This document shows, one piece after another, positions 25,801 to 37,716 of a DNA stretch of 64,000 nucleotides; the stretch's first letter is position 1, and each line of letters begins with the position of its first letter. Source of the stretch: Gyrodactylus bullatarudis. Lineage: Eukaryota; Platyhelminthes; Monogenea; Gyrodactylidea; Gyrodactylidae. The notes below the pieces were generated by a model. It saw only the letters and a list, made by a program, of their open reading frames with translations. It had not been told where the DNA came from and searched no databases. The position numbers were made by a program, and so were the translations under genes. The stretch is taken from positions 361,968 to 425,967 of the forward strand of contig SSNU01000019.1 in assembly GCA_012064415.1 (NCBI GenBank), given 5' to 3'.

Positions 25801-26439
25801 TACAACTGTCTCATTGTCAACTCATTGGTAAGCTAGTAATTTTTATTCTTTGGCTCAGAAATGATTGATAACATCTAGAAAAATGTGGAAACACTCAATC
25901 ATCAATGTATTGCATTGATATTTATAGAATTACAGTATGTATGTATAAAATTTCAGAGATGTTTGATTATTTCTGGTGTTTTATCAGTCTCACATAATCA
26001 AGAAGCTTGATAAATGTTGTGGAATTTACAGTTAACTTTGATTTTTACATTGAAAAAATTTAATTTTGGCAGCTCTAGAAAATTTATGAGCTTTTTACTC
26101 TAATGTAGAAATGGTATAATGGTAGATATAGTTTTTTCAAACTTCTTTTAAATCATTATGCATCATAGATCAGGTTATCTTATAGGAGCTGTTATAGAAG
26201 AAAGATACAGTTTTTTTTATTATACTCAATTGAAATATGTAGATTCTACAGGTCAGCTAATCCAACCAGATCATTGGCTTATCTTTTCATCTGAGAAAAA
26301 TATTAAATTTTTTTGAGCAATTCCAACCAGGACAAAGGGACATCTTTCAAAGAATACTATTTTCAATCTTTTATGACTGCACTGATCTGTATCTTGGTTA
26401 AAGAGAAATTTTTCATCAATACTAATATTATACCAGATC
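25801..26439. other. repeat-flanked non-coding DNA
   Basis: No supported gene. The stretch lies between the LINE fragment and the right arm of the long-range inverted repeat. Confidence 0.4.
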
Positions 26440-26634
26440 TGTGTGCTCAAAAAGAATCATATATTTTCTCTCGAATGTGAGCTTTTTTGTAAATAAACTC
26501 CTTGTTTTTTCAATAATTTATAATACATAAAATTACGTGAATCCCTAGCATATACAACAATTCCAATTGATGAAACACCAAAATAGTTTTTAGGTAGGAA
26601 AGAATCAATTCTGGATTTTGTACTATTTGAATGA
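26440..26634. repeat. right arm of the long-range inverted repeat
   Basis: Reverse complement of 20731-20924, ending ACTATTTGAATGA. The stretch that follows differs from the left flank, so the repeat has sharp edges. Confidence 0.85.
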
Positions 26635-27360
26635 ATCTTGGTTTACTCTGGATTGAATAGTGAAGACTTTTGGTTTGTTCATTTCTCCCTCATGTAGGAT
26701 GGTTCAAGGTCATTTTGGAATACGTTAATCAATCTAGTCTCTTCTTCAAACTGGATGATAACCTTTGCACGTTTGATCAGCTGTTTAGTCTTATCAACTT
26801 CATCTGTCTTGACAGCATCCTCTCTTTATCTCTTGCTGATGAGTAATAACTTATTATATTACAATCAATAATTGAGATAAATCATTCAAAATTTGATAAC
26901 AGTAGAAAAAATTATTTGTAAAATTATAATTTTATAATTATACGAACCAAATACAAATAAATAGGGGGGGGGGGTACAACCTTTAACCCTTGGAATCTAT
27001 CACTGTATTTTGATCTATGAAATGACTAATATCAGAACTCCATTGACCATTGTCAAGGTACGTGATCGGGTTCAGTCACTTGCCTAGACTGACTTACAAG
27101 CAATCAGGAGAAGGTTACTATAGAAAGAAAGTTATTAAAACGTTATTAAACAACAGTTAAGAAATAAGCAGAAACAAAACCTAAAAATCATAAAATTGGC
27201 AATTTGCTAATTTGGACGCTTTTACACACAGAGAAGAAGAACTTCATGAATTAAATTGAAAATTTTAATATTTTATTCTGACACTCCATTTTCCCGAAAT
27301 TCTTTAAAACGCATCAAAATTCTCAGAAAATGATGAGGATCTGTAGCGAAGGGATTTTGG

Positions 27361-27540
27361 TTAAATTAGAGAACAGTTGCCCCTCTCTTATTTCTCTCTA
27401 AGTTTACTTTGAATCGTGTTTTTATTATCGATGTTCTCACCGCAAGGGATTCGTTTTCATTTCATCGATTTAAAAAAACCCTTAGTCTCTTTTTGATTAA
27501 GAAAAATTACTGCAAAACAAGAGGGGGCAAATGTTCCATA
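27361..27540. repeat. MITE family B, copy 1
   Basis: About 180 bp with imperfect terminal inverted repeats, GAACAGTTGCCCCTCTCTTA at the left and the mirror of GAACATTTGCCCCCTCTTGT at the right. Two more copies lie at 53264-53443 and 60481-60664, both in the opposite orientation to this one. Confidence 0.7.
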
Positions 27541-28100
27541 GATTGGCCGGGATTTTAAATAACAATCAGAATAATTCTCATCCGAAAAGTCATGTGGATA
27601 GCTCAAAAACGTAAATTTTATCAATTATTTATCAATTACACAATCATGCAAAAAAAGTAGACAAAATGATTTAGTGTTTTCTTAAGATCTTTAATTTTGA
27701 TTGAAAAATTGAGTCGCGATTTTGATACAGAGGCTCACTCAATGCTATCAAAACACTCTGATTGAGTTATCTCATGTAGAAACTTTTAAAAAGATGTTCT
27801 TAGAAAAATTCATATTCGTAAACAACGTCTGACACAATTAATTAAACAGTTGCTTTATAAATACACTGTAAAGTTTATAGTGTAAAGTATACAATGTTAT
27901 TTGTGGATTATCGATTTGTTCTACCTATATTCTTCGTTCATGCATTGTTCAAAGAATTCTCGTTATTATTTACTTCTTGATCTCTGCTATAGACATTACA
28001 TGTATTTTTTTTCTTCTTATGTACCTTCAATCTCTGTATAAGGTTGCTGTCAAGGTTGTCAAAATAAAAAAGAAATGATTCAAATCCACAAGGGAATATA

Positions 28101-28430
28101 TACAGTCGGAACCGAAACTCGATGGCCACCCCACCGAAATTAGAGCGTAATATATCGCGAAATATATACGAAAATACCAAAATTTTACAAGGAATTCAAT
28201 GGTGCATTCAGATTTCCATTTAACTCGCGTTTTTAAGGGTAAAATTTACAAGTACGAAAAATTGAGTTTTTGGAGCTTTATTGCGAGGTTCAGAGAGGTT
28301 TTAGAGAGTTCAAAAGCATCTGAGTATATAAAAGAGAAGGTTCTTTTACATAAGAACATTAAAGTTTCCCTTAAAAAGCACTCTTAAAAAACCTGTTTTA
28401 TGTATGTCTACTTGTAAGCGACCGATCAAA
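28101..28430. repeat. mariner/pogo-like repeat I, copy 1 (one end)
   Basis: It begins at a TA with TACAGTCGGAACCGAAACTC, then a GATGGCCACCCC block and TATATCGCGAAATATATAC, closely matched at 54062-54245. The CAGT start beside TA is typical of Tc1/mariner and pogo elements. No opposite terminus was found. A 62-codon frame (28199-28387) inside it is not a recognisable transposase. Confidence 0.55.
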
Positions 28431-30052
28431 ATCAGGGTTTTGGATCACAAATTAAAGGGGTGTGAATCAATTATGCGTTCACTCGAGCTTCAAATGGTCT
28501 AGTTTGAAAGGTAAAAAACTGCTGATTTCATAGATAGTCAGGGCATGAAAATCAGTTCATAAGATCACAAGTGATTGGATCTTGAAATCCAGATCATATT
28601 TTTATTGAAAAAGTACCTATAGAATAATTATTTATAATCATTGAAAACGAATACTTCTTCAAAATTTCTTAGAATGCCCTCTGTTAAGCTTACTTTTAAT
28701 TAGTTACCGATTTCGATAATCAACCAATCTTTTGGAAAAATTCTACTCTGGTAAGAAACCTCTACGACACATGATTGTGGACGATACACCTTTTTCATCT
28801 TGTAAGCTGCAATCAAGCAAGAGGCATCTTCTATACTATAGAATCTATATTCCTGTCGGAGTAAAATCTTTTTATCTGGCCTAAAGAATTACTTCTTTGT
28901 TGGGATGAAAAAAATTACCTATCAGATTATAGTTGCTTTTTCATCATCAAGATGTATTCTTAGGGGGCCTAGATTCTTGTTCGAGAAATCTCAGTTCAAA
29001 GATTCATGCATTTTTCAATAGTAATAATCATTATTGATTACACAGTCAAAAAAGAGTCAAGAGAAAGTTTGCTTCTACTCTTTTGTTAAGAATTTATTCC
29101 TGAACAAGATGATGTCATTTCTGTTTTTCTCTATAAAAAGGTAAAGAACTGCAAGTCGGAGTTTCAGTTTTTACCGAATAATTCGAAAAGTTTATTGTAG
29201 AATTTTTTAAGAAGCACATATCTGAAATCACCAAAATTCTCTACAAAAGTGGAAAATATCATAAAGTAGAAATGAATAATGTCCAATTTGTAAAACTGTG
29301 TTATTCATTGACGAGATTCTTATCTTAAATTAGTCCATAAGAAAATACTCAACTTGGTTGATTTGAAGATGGAAAATGATAGGAAAAAAGTAGTAATTCT
29401 CAATTTGCTAATGATGAGAGAACAAGTACTTTTGTCATAGGAGTTTGATTCAAAATCCGTTTGTTTCCATTTCCTTATTGAGGTAGTCATTTTCTCGTTA
29501 TACTAACATGGTAATTTCCCTAGATTATAAGCATAATTAAATTTTCAGTCTCAGATAAGTTAACGTTGACTACTAGGGTATAAAATGCTTTCTAAAAATA
29601 TATATTTCATCAAGATTTTCAGATACTGCTGTGTGTATACGCAGGGTAGTCTGTTTGTTGGTCACATGGTTTTGTATGAAATTAATTTCAGATCTTCCTA
29701 CCTCCTACCCTTCCACTGGAGGATATGATAAAAATATTTCTTTTTTCATAAGTAAAAAAATCAATTTTGATCGGTTAGGAAAAGGGGACTATTTTAGATT
29801 TGATCGTTTATAATTAGTTATTATTAATTACTGTATCATGGTTGAGGGGAATAAAGCAATCCCAAACTACAAAACGTTTGTCTTTTTAAACTTCAAGAGA
29901 AATAAGAATTATCGGTTGGGTATTTTGAAATAATGGTGGAATTCGACCCCGATCAAAAATCAATATTTTTTCAAATTTGTTTTACATAAAAAAAAAAACA
30001 GAACAAAACGTGAATACTTCAAAGTAGAAACACAATAATTCCTTTAAAAAGG
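28431..30052. other. non-coding DNA, no gene seen
   Basis: AT-rich; no exon, RNA gene or clear repeat could be supported before the 3' end of DNAAF4. Confidence 0.4.
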
Positions 30053-31324
30053 TTACACATTTGATAATAACAATAGTCGAGTCTCATCAATGAGTCTTGA
30101 AATTTCCGCATCATCTTGCCTTAGATCTTTTGCAGCTTTATACTCTACGAGTGCCTTTTCTGGGTATTCCATTCTCCCTAAACATATTCCCCTAAATTTG
30201 AATGCATCGAATCTGGCCATTTTGTTAGAGTTTGTCTTTGGCTCTAACAGCTGGATTACGCGTGTGAAATCGTCAAAAGCTTTTGTAAAATTCTCTTTAC
30301 CAAAATAGCCTTGTCCACGAATATGAAAGCCTCTTGAGGAAGAAAACAGAGTGTAAAATACAAAAGACAAACTTGTAGTCATTGGGAACTAAATCGAGAA
30401 ATCTGCTAGAAGCTGATATGGACCCATCGTAATCTCTGAGACTCAAGAGACTCCTGGAGTAAATTAAGAACTTGAATTACTCTGCCTTCTCTAATAACCA
30501 AACAGGGTCTGTTTCATTCTCCTTCGACTCAATGATTCGATCTAAATTCGCCTTGAGATATTCAGCCTTTTTGGAAAGCCATTCATCCTCTTCAGCCTTG
30601 TAGGATTCCCTCTCCGGGGTAGGAAATACTCTAGGAGTAAATTCTATCTCTATAACTTTATTCTTGCGAACTGGAACCAATTCAAAGGGCATGACACTTA
30701 AATCATCATCAATCGAATCAAAATTGATACCCGTTGAAGGGGTTAGGGCTTGATTGGTAACTTTATTAGTTTTCAATTGCGAAAGGTTATTCTTAAGATC
30801 ACACAATGCTCTGCTGCCTATTTCAAATTTCGCAAGTTTTATTTTTTCTCGAGATTCTGTATCGGCCTATTCGTGAATAACAACAAACGTACTTTCATTT
30901 GTGATTTCAGGGAGAGATCTTTTAGATTTTTAGTATTTTCTTTCAACCTTTTGTCTTTATCTTGTTGAATTTCGATGAACTCCTCATATGCTAACCTTTT
31001 GAAGCGGTTAAATTCTTGTCGGTTCTCTAATTTCTAAGAATAGGACAAACCCATGATTTCAGATTTGAGATTTGACCATGATTTAGACAATTTTTTCTTC
31101 AAAATTAAAGAAACTTTATCTTCTAGAATTAAGCTTTGAGATTTCTGATAGTCTATTTCGTCAAAGAGAACAATTTCAAAAATGTATGGTTTTCTAGAAA
31201 CTTTAACATAATTTTTCGTAATCATTAAATCATATTTTTTCGATTTATTCGGCTTGAATATAATTTCAATAAGAACTTCATCTTCTGTTTGACTCCAAAA
31301 ATAATCGTCGTTAACAACAAACAT
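30053..31324 (-). CDS. DNAAF4: dynein axonemal assembly factor 4 (DYX1C1)
   Basis: Five exons (31324-31051, 31026-30893, 30866-30481, 30453-30373, 30332-30053) give 384 aa. The four GT-AG introns are 24, 26, 27 and 40 nt. Each removes an in-frame stop or a frame break, and phases agree throughout. Residues 1-90 form a CS (p23-like) domain starting MFVVNDDYFWSQTEDEV. A charged coiled-coil region follows, then the family hallmark FTPRVFPTPERES...EEDEWL. Three TPR units close the chain: WLLEKAESLLSLRDYDGSI, GFHIRGQGYFGKENFTKAF and AFKFRGICLGRMEYPEKAL. Human DNAAF4 is 420 aa with the same order. It is a cytoplasmic HSP90 co-chaperone that pre-assembles dynein arms of motile cilia, so the animal should have motile cilia. 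Its start faces COA7 across a 211-bp divergent promoter. Confidence 0.88.
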
Positions 31325-31535
31325 TTTGAAAAAACACAGGAAAATAGAAAAACAAATTTCTGTGATTGTTCTGATTAGCTGTTTAAATTTTCTTTTTTTA
31401 CAAAAAAAGTTAGTTAAATAGCGGCTATTTAATAGCCAAAATCTTGAAATTTTCTAATAGAAATTAAACAGAAGTCTTATAAAACTTGATATTATAACAC
31501 TATATCTCGAATTGCCATATATTTCACAAGCCAGG
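31325..31535. promoter_or_regulatory. divergent promoter of DNAAF4 and COA7
   Basis: 211 bp lie between the two start codons. The region is AT-rich with a CGGCTATTTAATAGCC palindrome near 31423-31438 that could be a shared core element. Confidence 0.5.
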
Positions 31536-32338
31536 ATGTCTACTGCTGATGAAACTTATGATTCTGGAACATTACCAAATAAAACTCAGGAGCAAGCGCT
31601 TATTGATCTAGAAGAATCTGGTTTGAAATTCGAGTTTTCTTGCAAAAAAGAAAAATTAATAGACAGTTGAGTTATTTTCTTTAACGTTTGTAGGTTGTTT
31701 CAGCTATGCTAGATGGTTGGAATCTTTCAAAAAGAATTATAATTTGGCCAAAACTGAGTACGAATACCTTTGTTTTAAAAAGAAACATGTCAAAAGTTGT
31801 TATCGTCTGGCCAATCTGTTCACATTTAACGATGAAATTGGACAAAACCTCAACGAAGCCTTTAAAATATTTGATTTTGGCTGCCGGGATCTTAGAGATG
31901 GTAAATCATGTCATGTAAGCTCCTTTGAGCATTTACCATCATCCCAATCATCTTCAAAATTTAATGCCTCTCATCCTTTTCTAGATTGCAGCAACCATGC
32001 TTGTTGAAGGTCTTGTAGGTCATGGACCAGCTCCCACCAAAGCTTTAGAATTTTTCCAGGAGGGATGCAAACTAAAATATTCAGACGCTTGCTTTCATCA
32101 CGGATCTCTTCTCTATGCCAGAATAAATCAGAAAAAGGTTGAAAAGACCAGTACGAATACATCAGAGACCATCAATTCTTGGATTAAAGGGTGTGAATTG
32201 GGGAATATATTCTGTTGTCGTAATATTTCGTTAGCTTACGAATTGGGAGACTTTGTTGAAAAGGATGATAAACTTGCAGAGAAATATCGGGAAATGGGAA
32301 AAGACTACATTAACAATAGAAAGACTAATGAAAGCTAA
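31536..32338 (+). CDS. COA7: cytochrome c oxidase assembly factor 7 (Sel1-repeat protein)
   Basis: Three exons, 31536-31665, 31694-31914 and 31985-32338, separated by introns of 28 and 70 nt, give 234 aa; human COA7 has 231. The chain is built of Sel1-like helical repeats with paired cysteines: DSCFSYARWLESFKKNY, HVKSCYRLANLF, GKSCHIAATMLVEG, KYSDACFHHGSLLY, LGNIFCCRNISLAYELGD. In animals COA7 is a cysteine-rich mitochondrial intermembrane-space protein that binds heme and helps assemble complex IV. The 28-nt intron (GTTGAGTTAT...GTTTGTAG) is required to keep frame through the first cysteine pair. An AATAAA lies 43 bp after the stop. Confidence 0.88.
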
Positions 32339-32380
32339 CCCTGTGATGGATAAAACAAAATCCAACTGTATTTATTTAGA

Positions 32381-32386
32381 AATAAA
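32381..32386 (+). terminator. poly(A) signal of COA7
   Basis: AATAAA 43 bp downstream of the COA7 TAA stop. Confidence 0.5.
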
Positions 32387-33469
32387 ATACCAATCTACTT
32401 TCAAGTAATTATATGATTTTATTGATATCCATAAGTGCTTTGAGATTGTCTAAGAAATTAAAGTACAATATGTTTGACATTCCATCATACTTGTTTGCTG
32501 TGAGTGTACGGTCAAGAATACTTGACGAACCGGATAAATAGTGAAGGTCTATATGTAGGTAGGAAGCCCCCGTTTAAGTACTTGGCCCAAGTGGAGATAG
32601 ATAAAGGATACATGATGTAGCATTTAAAATAAAGTTTCAAGATTGATTGTTCCACTTTGGAATTTTATGAAAACTGTTACTATCCTTTTCATCAGGTTCT
32701 AAATTTCCCATCACTCTACTCGTGAGCAGTTAAAAAAAAATAATTTCGTTTCTTTTCACGAAAGGAATTATTTTAAAAGTAATTGCTAAGAACACTGGCA
32801 TTTAGTAATTACTAGGGCAGTAATTTTGCTATTTTGGACATGATGAAAAAAATGAGCCGGTATCATTCTTTCTTTTCTGAGCTTTCTGATATATTATATA
32901 TATCAGATAAAATCCTTAATTCTTATGGGTAGACTTTCTTGGGCTATCTAAATCAAAAATTTCTGTTCATTCGATTATAACTAAAAATCTGAGATATTTT
33001 CATGCCTTTGAAAATGGATGAGTTTATCTGAAAGCTGGCTCTGAGAGGGACTTGTGTATGAAGAAGTCAGATCCTGATTTTAGCTTGTAGTCAGTTCAAA
33101 GTCGATGGGGATGAGAAGAATGGTTGCGGCAGCAATCCTTCGGGGCCAAAGGGATTGTTGACCGGTATGACTCCTTAAAGATAGTTAGTCTGATTTTAGA
33201 TGAGATAATAAACTTGGTTTGCGGTGCGACAGGACAATCGGAATTTTATTTGAAAGACCCATGATTTTGGTTTTTGAATGGTTCGTAGTGTCACTATGAT
33301 AGTGACATCGATTTGTGAAAGAAAATATTCAAGGTGGGTTAATTCGAGTCCAATGACATTTGAATATGGTACTGTATACATAAAACGTTTGTAAAATAGT
33401 CATTGTTATCTGGTACAAAATCGAAAATAAATGAAACAATCTGTTTTATATTTTGATCTTTAAATAGGT
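32387..33469. other. intergenic DNA, no gene seen
   Basis: AT-rich DNA between COA7 and the LINE family 2 remnant; nothing supported. Confidence 0.4.
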
Positions 33470-34690
33470 TAATTTGAGATCTGTGCCTCAGAGGAAGAAG
33501 GGCGGTGAAAAGAACTGTAAATCCACTTGAGGAGTGGAATTTGTGAGAATGGAGATTTCTTTTTGGAATTTTCTGGTAAAGAGCATCTGATAAGCCAGAC
33601 AGGATGTAGATAAGCCTTTTCCAGGAGCTCCTTGTAAGAGTAAGGCCCAAAGTCCGGCCGTAGGAATTGAAATTGAAAGCATTCAATTTTCTTTATGGTA
33701 TCTGTCGGAAGATTGCAGAGAAGAGATGCTCCAGAATCAAAATGTGGGGGAATGAATTGTTTGAAAAGTAGGAGCCAAAGTTCAGGGGAGTAATTTTTGA
33801 GTGGAATAAATTTTTGTAGAAAATAAGTTTTGACTCTCAGTTTATTGAGAACATGTTTAGCATGTATTGAGGTATCCAGTTTGTTGTTATAGAGTAAGCC
33901 GAGATCATTGATTTGGCTAACAACAAGAGGAGTAAGGTCTGGTGTCGGTGATTCTAGAAACCAAGTTTCCAGATTCCCTAGAAATTTAGGGATTCTTAAG
34001 ACTTCCTTGAGTTTCTAGATTCCCTGTAACTATGAATAACTCGAGTAGGGAGTAGCTAACTAGGGGAGACTATCAGGGAGTCCTAAGACTATCATTAGTT
34101 TTCAGATTTCCTGTAACATATACATTAATACAGAAAATAGAAAGAAAAATGGGTAGATTTGAGATAGGTCTATAATCTGAGGGTAATTTGGCGTTAGAAT
34201 ATTTTGAAATGGGAATATTTTTGATGTTAATTAAACATTGTCGAACCATTCAGCAGGAATAATACAGGATTTGATGATGTAAAGCTAATTGATATGAAGT
34301 TGGGAATCTATGATTTTTAAGAAGGCCTCAAAAATTTGAATACGTTGAAGATTTTTTGAAATCCTACTCATGTTGCCCACTTTTACGGTTTGAAAAAAAA
34401 GATTCCCATATCAACCTACTTTAATCAAAATATAAAAATAAATTATTTGAGATGAAATTATCATCTTTCCTTTTTTGAATTTACTAGATAATAAAATATC
34501 TGTAATTTCTTCAGGTGTGATGGTAGGAAATGTCGCTGACGAGACATCTACTTTGTCAACGGGCAAGGAAGTGGAGTAGACAGGTTGAAAGATATTGTTT
34601 AATTCATCCGGAGTGAGACCAATCGTGGATGCGGAAGAGGATGATAGTTTTGAGAGGTATTTAATTGTACTCCAGGCTCTCATATCAGGC
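33470..34690 (-). mobile_element. decayed LINE family 2, copy 2
   Basis: Minus-strand pieces in order. The pre-RT linker (34683-34411) has GLTPDELNNIF and TITPEEITDILLS. The RT fingers (about 34240-34140) have KLPSDYRPISNLPIF, the usual DYRPIS box. The C-terminal portion (33960-33480) has NDLGLLYNNKLD and the SYKELLEKAYLH region. The middle of the RT, including the catalytic box, is missing. A family D MITE fragment (34283-34408) interrupts the pre-RT/RT junction. Stops and frameshifts are common. Confidence 0.75.
34283..34408. repeat. MITE family D fragment inside the LINE
   Basis: It begins AGCTAATTGATATGAAGTTG and matches 19155-19278 inverted. It sits between two adjacent parts of the LINE reverse transcriptase, so it inserted after the LINE. 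Confidence 0.65.
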
Positions 34691-34837
34691 TTATCATATA
34701 CTGTATATATTTGTATTAGGGTAATACAAAATTTTATTTTCCCCGAACAATGTTCTATGCCTTAATCAAAAATTGATGTTTTAACCATAAAAAACACATT
34801 TTTGAAAATCAAAATGAAAATGTTTCATGTTCTAATA

Positions 34838-35170
34838 TACAAAAATCCCAATTTCCCTAAAATCATCAAAATTTACCTAACTTCCTAGGACTTTCTTCCG
34901 ACATGTGAAAGAACACTCAATTTTCCTATAAGCCCTATTTTTTCAGAATAATGCAAAAACTATTCAAAAATCTCAATTTTGTCCTTTCTCGTAGTGAAAT
35001 TCATTGAAAAAATCTTGGCGCATGTTCAAAAATTGACATTTTCAATCGAGATTTTGTATATCAGAACAAACTCAAAAACGTATGGTTTTATAGGAAAAAA
35101 TGCTTAGTTTTCGATAATCTTTAAAATGAGATTAAGGCTAGGACAAGTTGAAAAATTTGGCCTACTCTAA
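34838..35170. repeat. repeat family K, fullest copy
   Basis: Termini near GTTCTAATATACAAAAAT and its mirror GATTTTGTATATCAGAAC bound the core (34838-35065). The rest continues to about 35170. The same unit occurs inverted at 43040-43137 plus 44941-45152, where it is split by an insertion. Confidence 0.65.
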
Positions 35171-35502
35171 TTTGTATTAATAAATATCGAAAGGAGATCG
35201 CTAAAAAAAACAAAATAATTAATTTTTATTTCAATTTGGAAATTAATTTTTCACCGTTAGACGAAAATACAAATTTGAATTTAACGATAATTTGTATTAC
35301 AGATAAACACAAATTCCGACCTACATCCTTGTCGATAAATAAACTGTCTTGGAAATCAAAATATCAAAGAGTAGGAGGTCTTCAGATAAAAGGACATTTT
35401 CAAACTGATTAAATTACAGTTAGTAAAGCAAATCATCAACTTTACCATTCCAAGTGGGACTCAATGAAGTCACTCAAGCTACTCAAAATATGGAACTTCC
35501 AG

Positions 35503-35707
35503 TTAACCCTTTCGGTGCCGAGACTATTTCACAATTTTTTATAAAAACAAAAATTTAGTTATGAAGATACGAAAAATATTACTAATGCAAGTTCACATTG
35601 TGGACTTCAATTTAATTGATCCAGAAATCTATCAAACTGGTAGTGTTATGTAGGTTCAAAAAAATTGGAAAATGGACATATATGTCCATCGGTACCGAAA
35701 GGGTTAA
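35503..35707. mobile_element. piggyBac-like MITE, copy 1
   Basis: 205 bp flanked by TTAA. Termini are TTAACCCTTTCGGTGCC and GGTACCGAAAGGGTTAA, a near-perfect inverted repeat. TTAA target sites and a CCC-starting terminus are the hallmarks of piggyBac elements. The interior has no coding capacity. An inverted relative is at 37717-37918. Confidence 0.8.
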
Positions 35708-36852
35708 GTAAAACAACACAAATTTGATCCAACTTCTTTTCCACTTTTATTCATATAAATATGATTTTAGAGTCTATAGAAATTAAACTAAACGAAATTG
35801 TTAATGGTAACTCACGCCAGAAGAAGAATACGACAAGTATTGTGAGAGTCCAAACTATTTTTATCAGGGTAATAATTCTGATTACACAGGGAGTCATGAA
35901 AAAATTAGCCCTGATTCCGAATTTGAATTTCTTTTTGTAAGCCGACTTATCATTTAAAAGATAATAGAGGTTAAAATTGGCATTTTTTGGCTCCAAAGCC
36001 AGTTATCTTCTAAACTATGTGATATCGAGCAGGCGATTGCATAATTGAAATCTACAGTTATTGTTTTTTAGTTATTTCATTTTTTCCTCAGTAAATGGGC
36101 TCTAAATATTTTCAAAATATTTGACTTTATTTTCAGAAAATCACCCTTCTCTGGTGACTCTGGTTGGCAACAGTGTGAAGCTATTTTTATGAATTATACA
36201 TATTTTTTTTAGCTTAATAAATTAGCTTAAAAAATTTCAAAAATTAATTTTCGCAAAATCCTTATTTTTTCGGTATCTTCTGGCTTATCTTAAAGTCCTG
36301 ATAATGTTTCTGCTTCAGATTAAATGTCTCAAGGTGTAAAGCAGTTCTCTGAATTGGCATTCTTAAAGCCCAAAGTACAATTGATTACATTTAAATTTAT
36401 AACTACTGTCTTATGAACACTAGAGAAGAAATTACCCTTTTTTTCTAGGGATTCTTCTTCATTTCTAACGCACAACAGAACATTTTAATTTGATATTTCC
36501 AACAAGCAATCTATTCACAGAATTTTTGCTTGTTTTTCTTCTTTACAATGCTTCCTTTCTTTCAACTTGTACTCTTTTTTTCAAGATTTCACTCCTTCTA
36601 CCCACTGGGGTTTCTATCGTAAAAAATTTGATTTATCGATTTGCAAAAATTTGAACGTTTTTTCTTGATTTAAATTATTCCTGTCTTTTAACTTTAGAAA
36701 GCAAATTTTCAAAGATAAATTCAGTAAGTATTAAAGACGTTCAGTATTATTAGAATTAAAACCCTTAAAAAGACCCACAGGCTGTGGGCGACAGCTGTGC
36801 CTCTGAAGGAACGTACCGTTTGAGCTACTCAACATTGTACATCTAAGCCTTA
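35708..36852. other. non-coding DNA, no gene seen
   Basis: AT-rich; no supported exon before the long palindrome. Confidence 0.35.
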
Positions 36853-37614
36853 GAAAATGGTTTATACCAACGATTCGATAGGGAATCCATTGATCACCCG
36901 TAATATGCAATAAAGTCAGCTCTATCATTCGTAAAAGATTGAAGCAAAGTCATGGATTTGACTCAATACTGTATTGGTTATTAACAAAAAATATTATTTC
37001 CTACATTTTCAAGCCTTTATGAAACATTATTGATTGATTCCTCGGTACACAAAATGTATTTTTAGAACATCTCTATTCATTATTAGTGACACTGTGTTTG
37101 TTTTTATCAATCAAATTATCAACATAGCCTAGACAAAATCTCTTCAAACAAAACTAGCTAAGAGTAATTTAGTCTGCACTTGATTGGGTGGTATTAATCA
37201 TTTTTCTTAAATTTGATTTATCTATACTCTCTACACTTTACATTAATTGCAGGTCACGAATAAACATTCTTAATTTTGAACCAAGTAGTTCTTCAGGGAG
37301 CTGTTCAGCATAGATTGACAATAACGTTTTTCGCTTGCTACCTGTTGATAATTTGATTGATAAAAACAAACACAGTGTCACTAATAATGAATAGAGATGT
37401 TCTAAAAATACATTTTGTGTACCGAGGAATCAATCAATAATGTTTCATAAAGGCCTGAAAATGTAGGAAATAATATTTTTTGTTAATAACCAATACAGTA
37501 TTGAGTCAAATCCATGACTTTGCTTCAATATTTTACGAATGATAGAGCTGACTTTATTGCATATTACGGGTGATCAATGGATTCCCTATCGAATCGCTGG
37601 TATAAACCATTTTC
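36853..37614. repeat. long palindrome, two 270-bp arms
   Basis: 36853-37122 and 37345-37614 are inverted copies with very few differences (for example ACGATTCG against CGAATCGC). They are separated by a 221-bp spacer and could form a very stable hairpin. No open frame of interest was found. Two piggyBac-like MITEs in opposite orientation flank it at 35503 and 37717. Confidence 0.85.
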
Positions 37615-37716
37615 AACGTTGTAGTCAAAATAAACATTCTATTTATTTTAGGAAACTTGATTTTTATGAATTTAGCACATGATCATCTAACCTACTCAAT
37701 TTTGAGCAGATGTTGC

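Noticed and set aside
28199..28387. 62-codon frame as a transposase
   Set aside because: It lies in repeat I but shows no helix-turn-helix or DDE motif. The second copy at 54180 shares the beginning but diverges and is truncated early.
30477..30806. In-frame stops in DNAAF4 suggesting a pseudogene
   Set aside because: Every stop lies within a short GT-AG stretch whose removal restores the frame and the family alignment, including all three TPR units. Introns explain the data better than decay.
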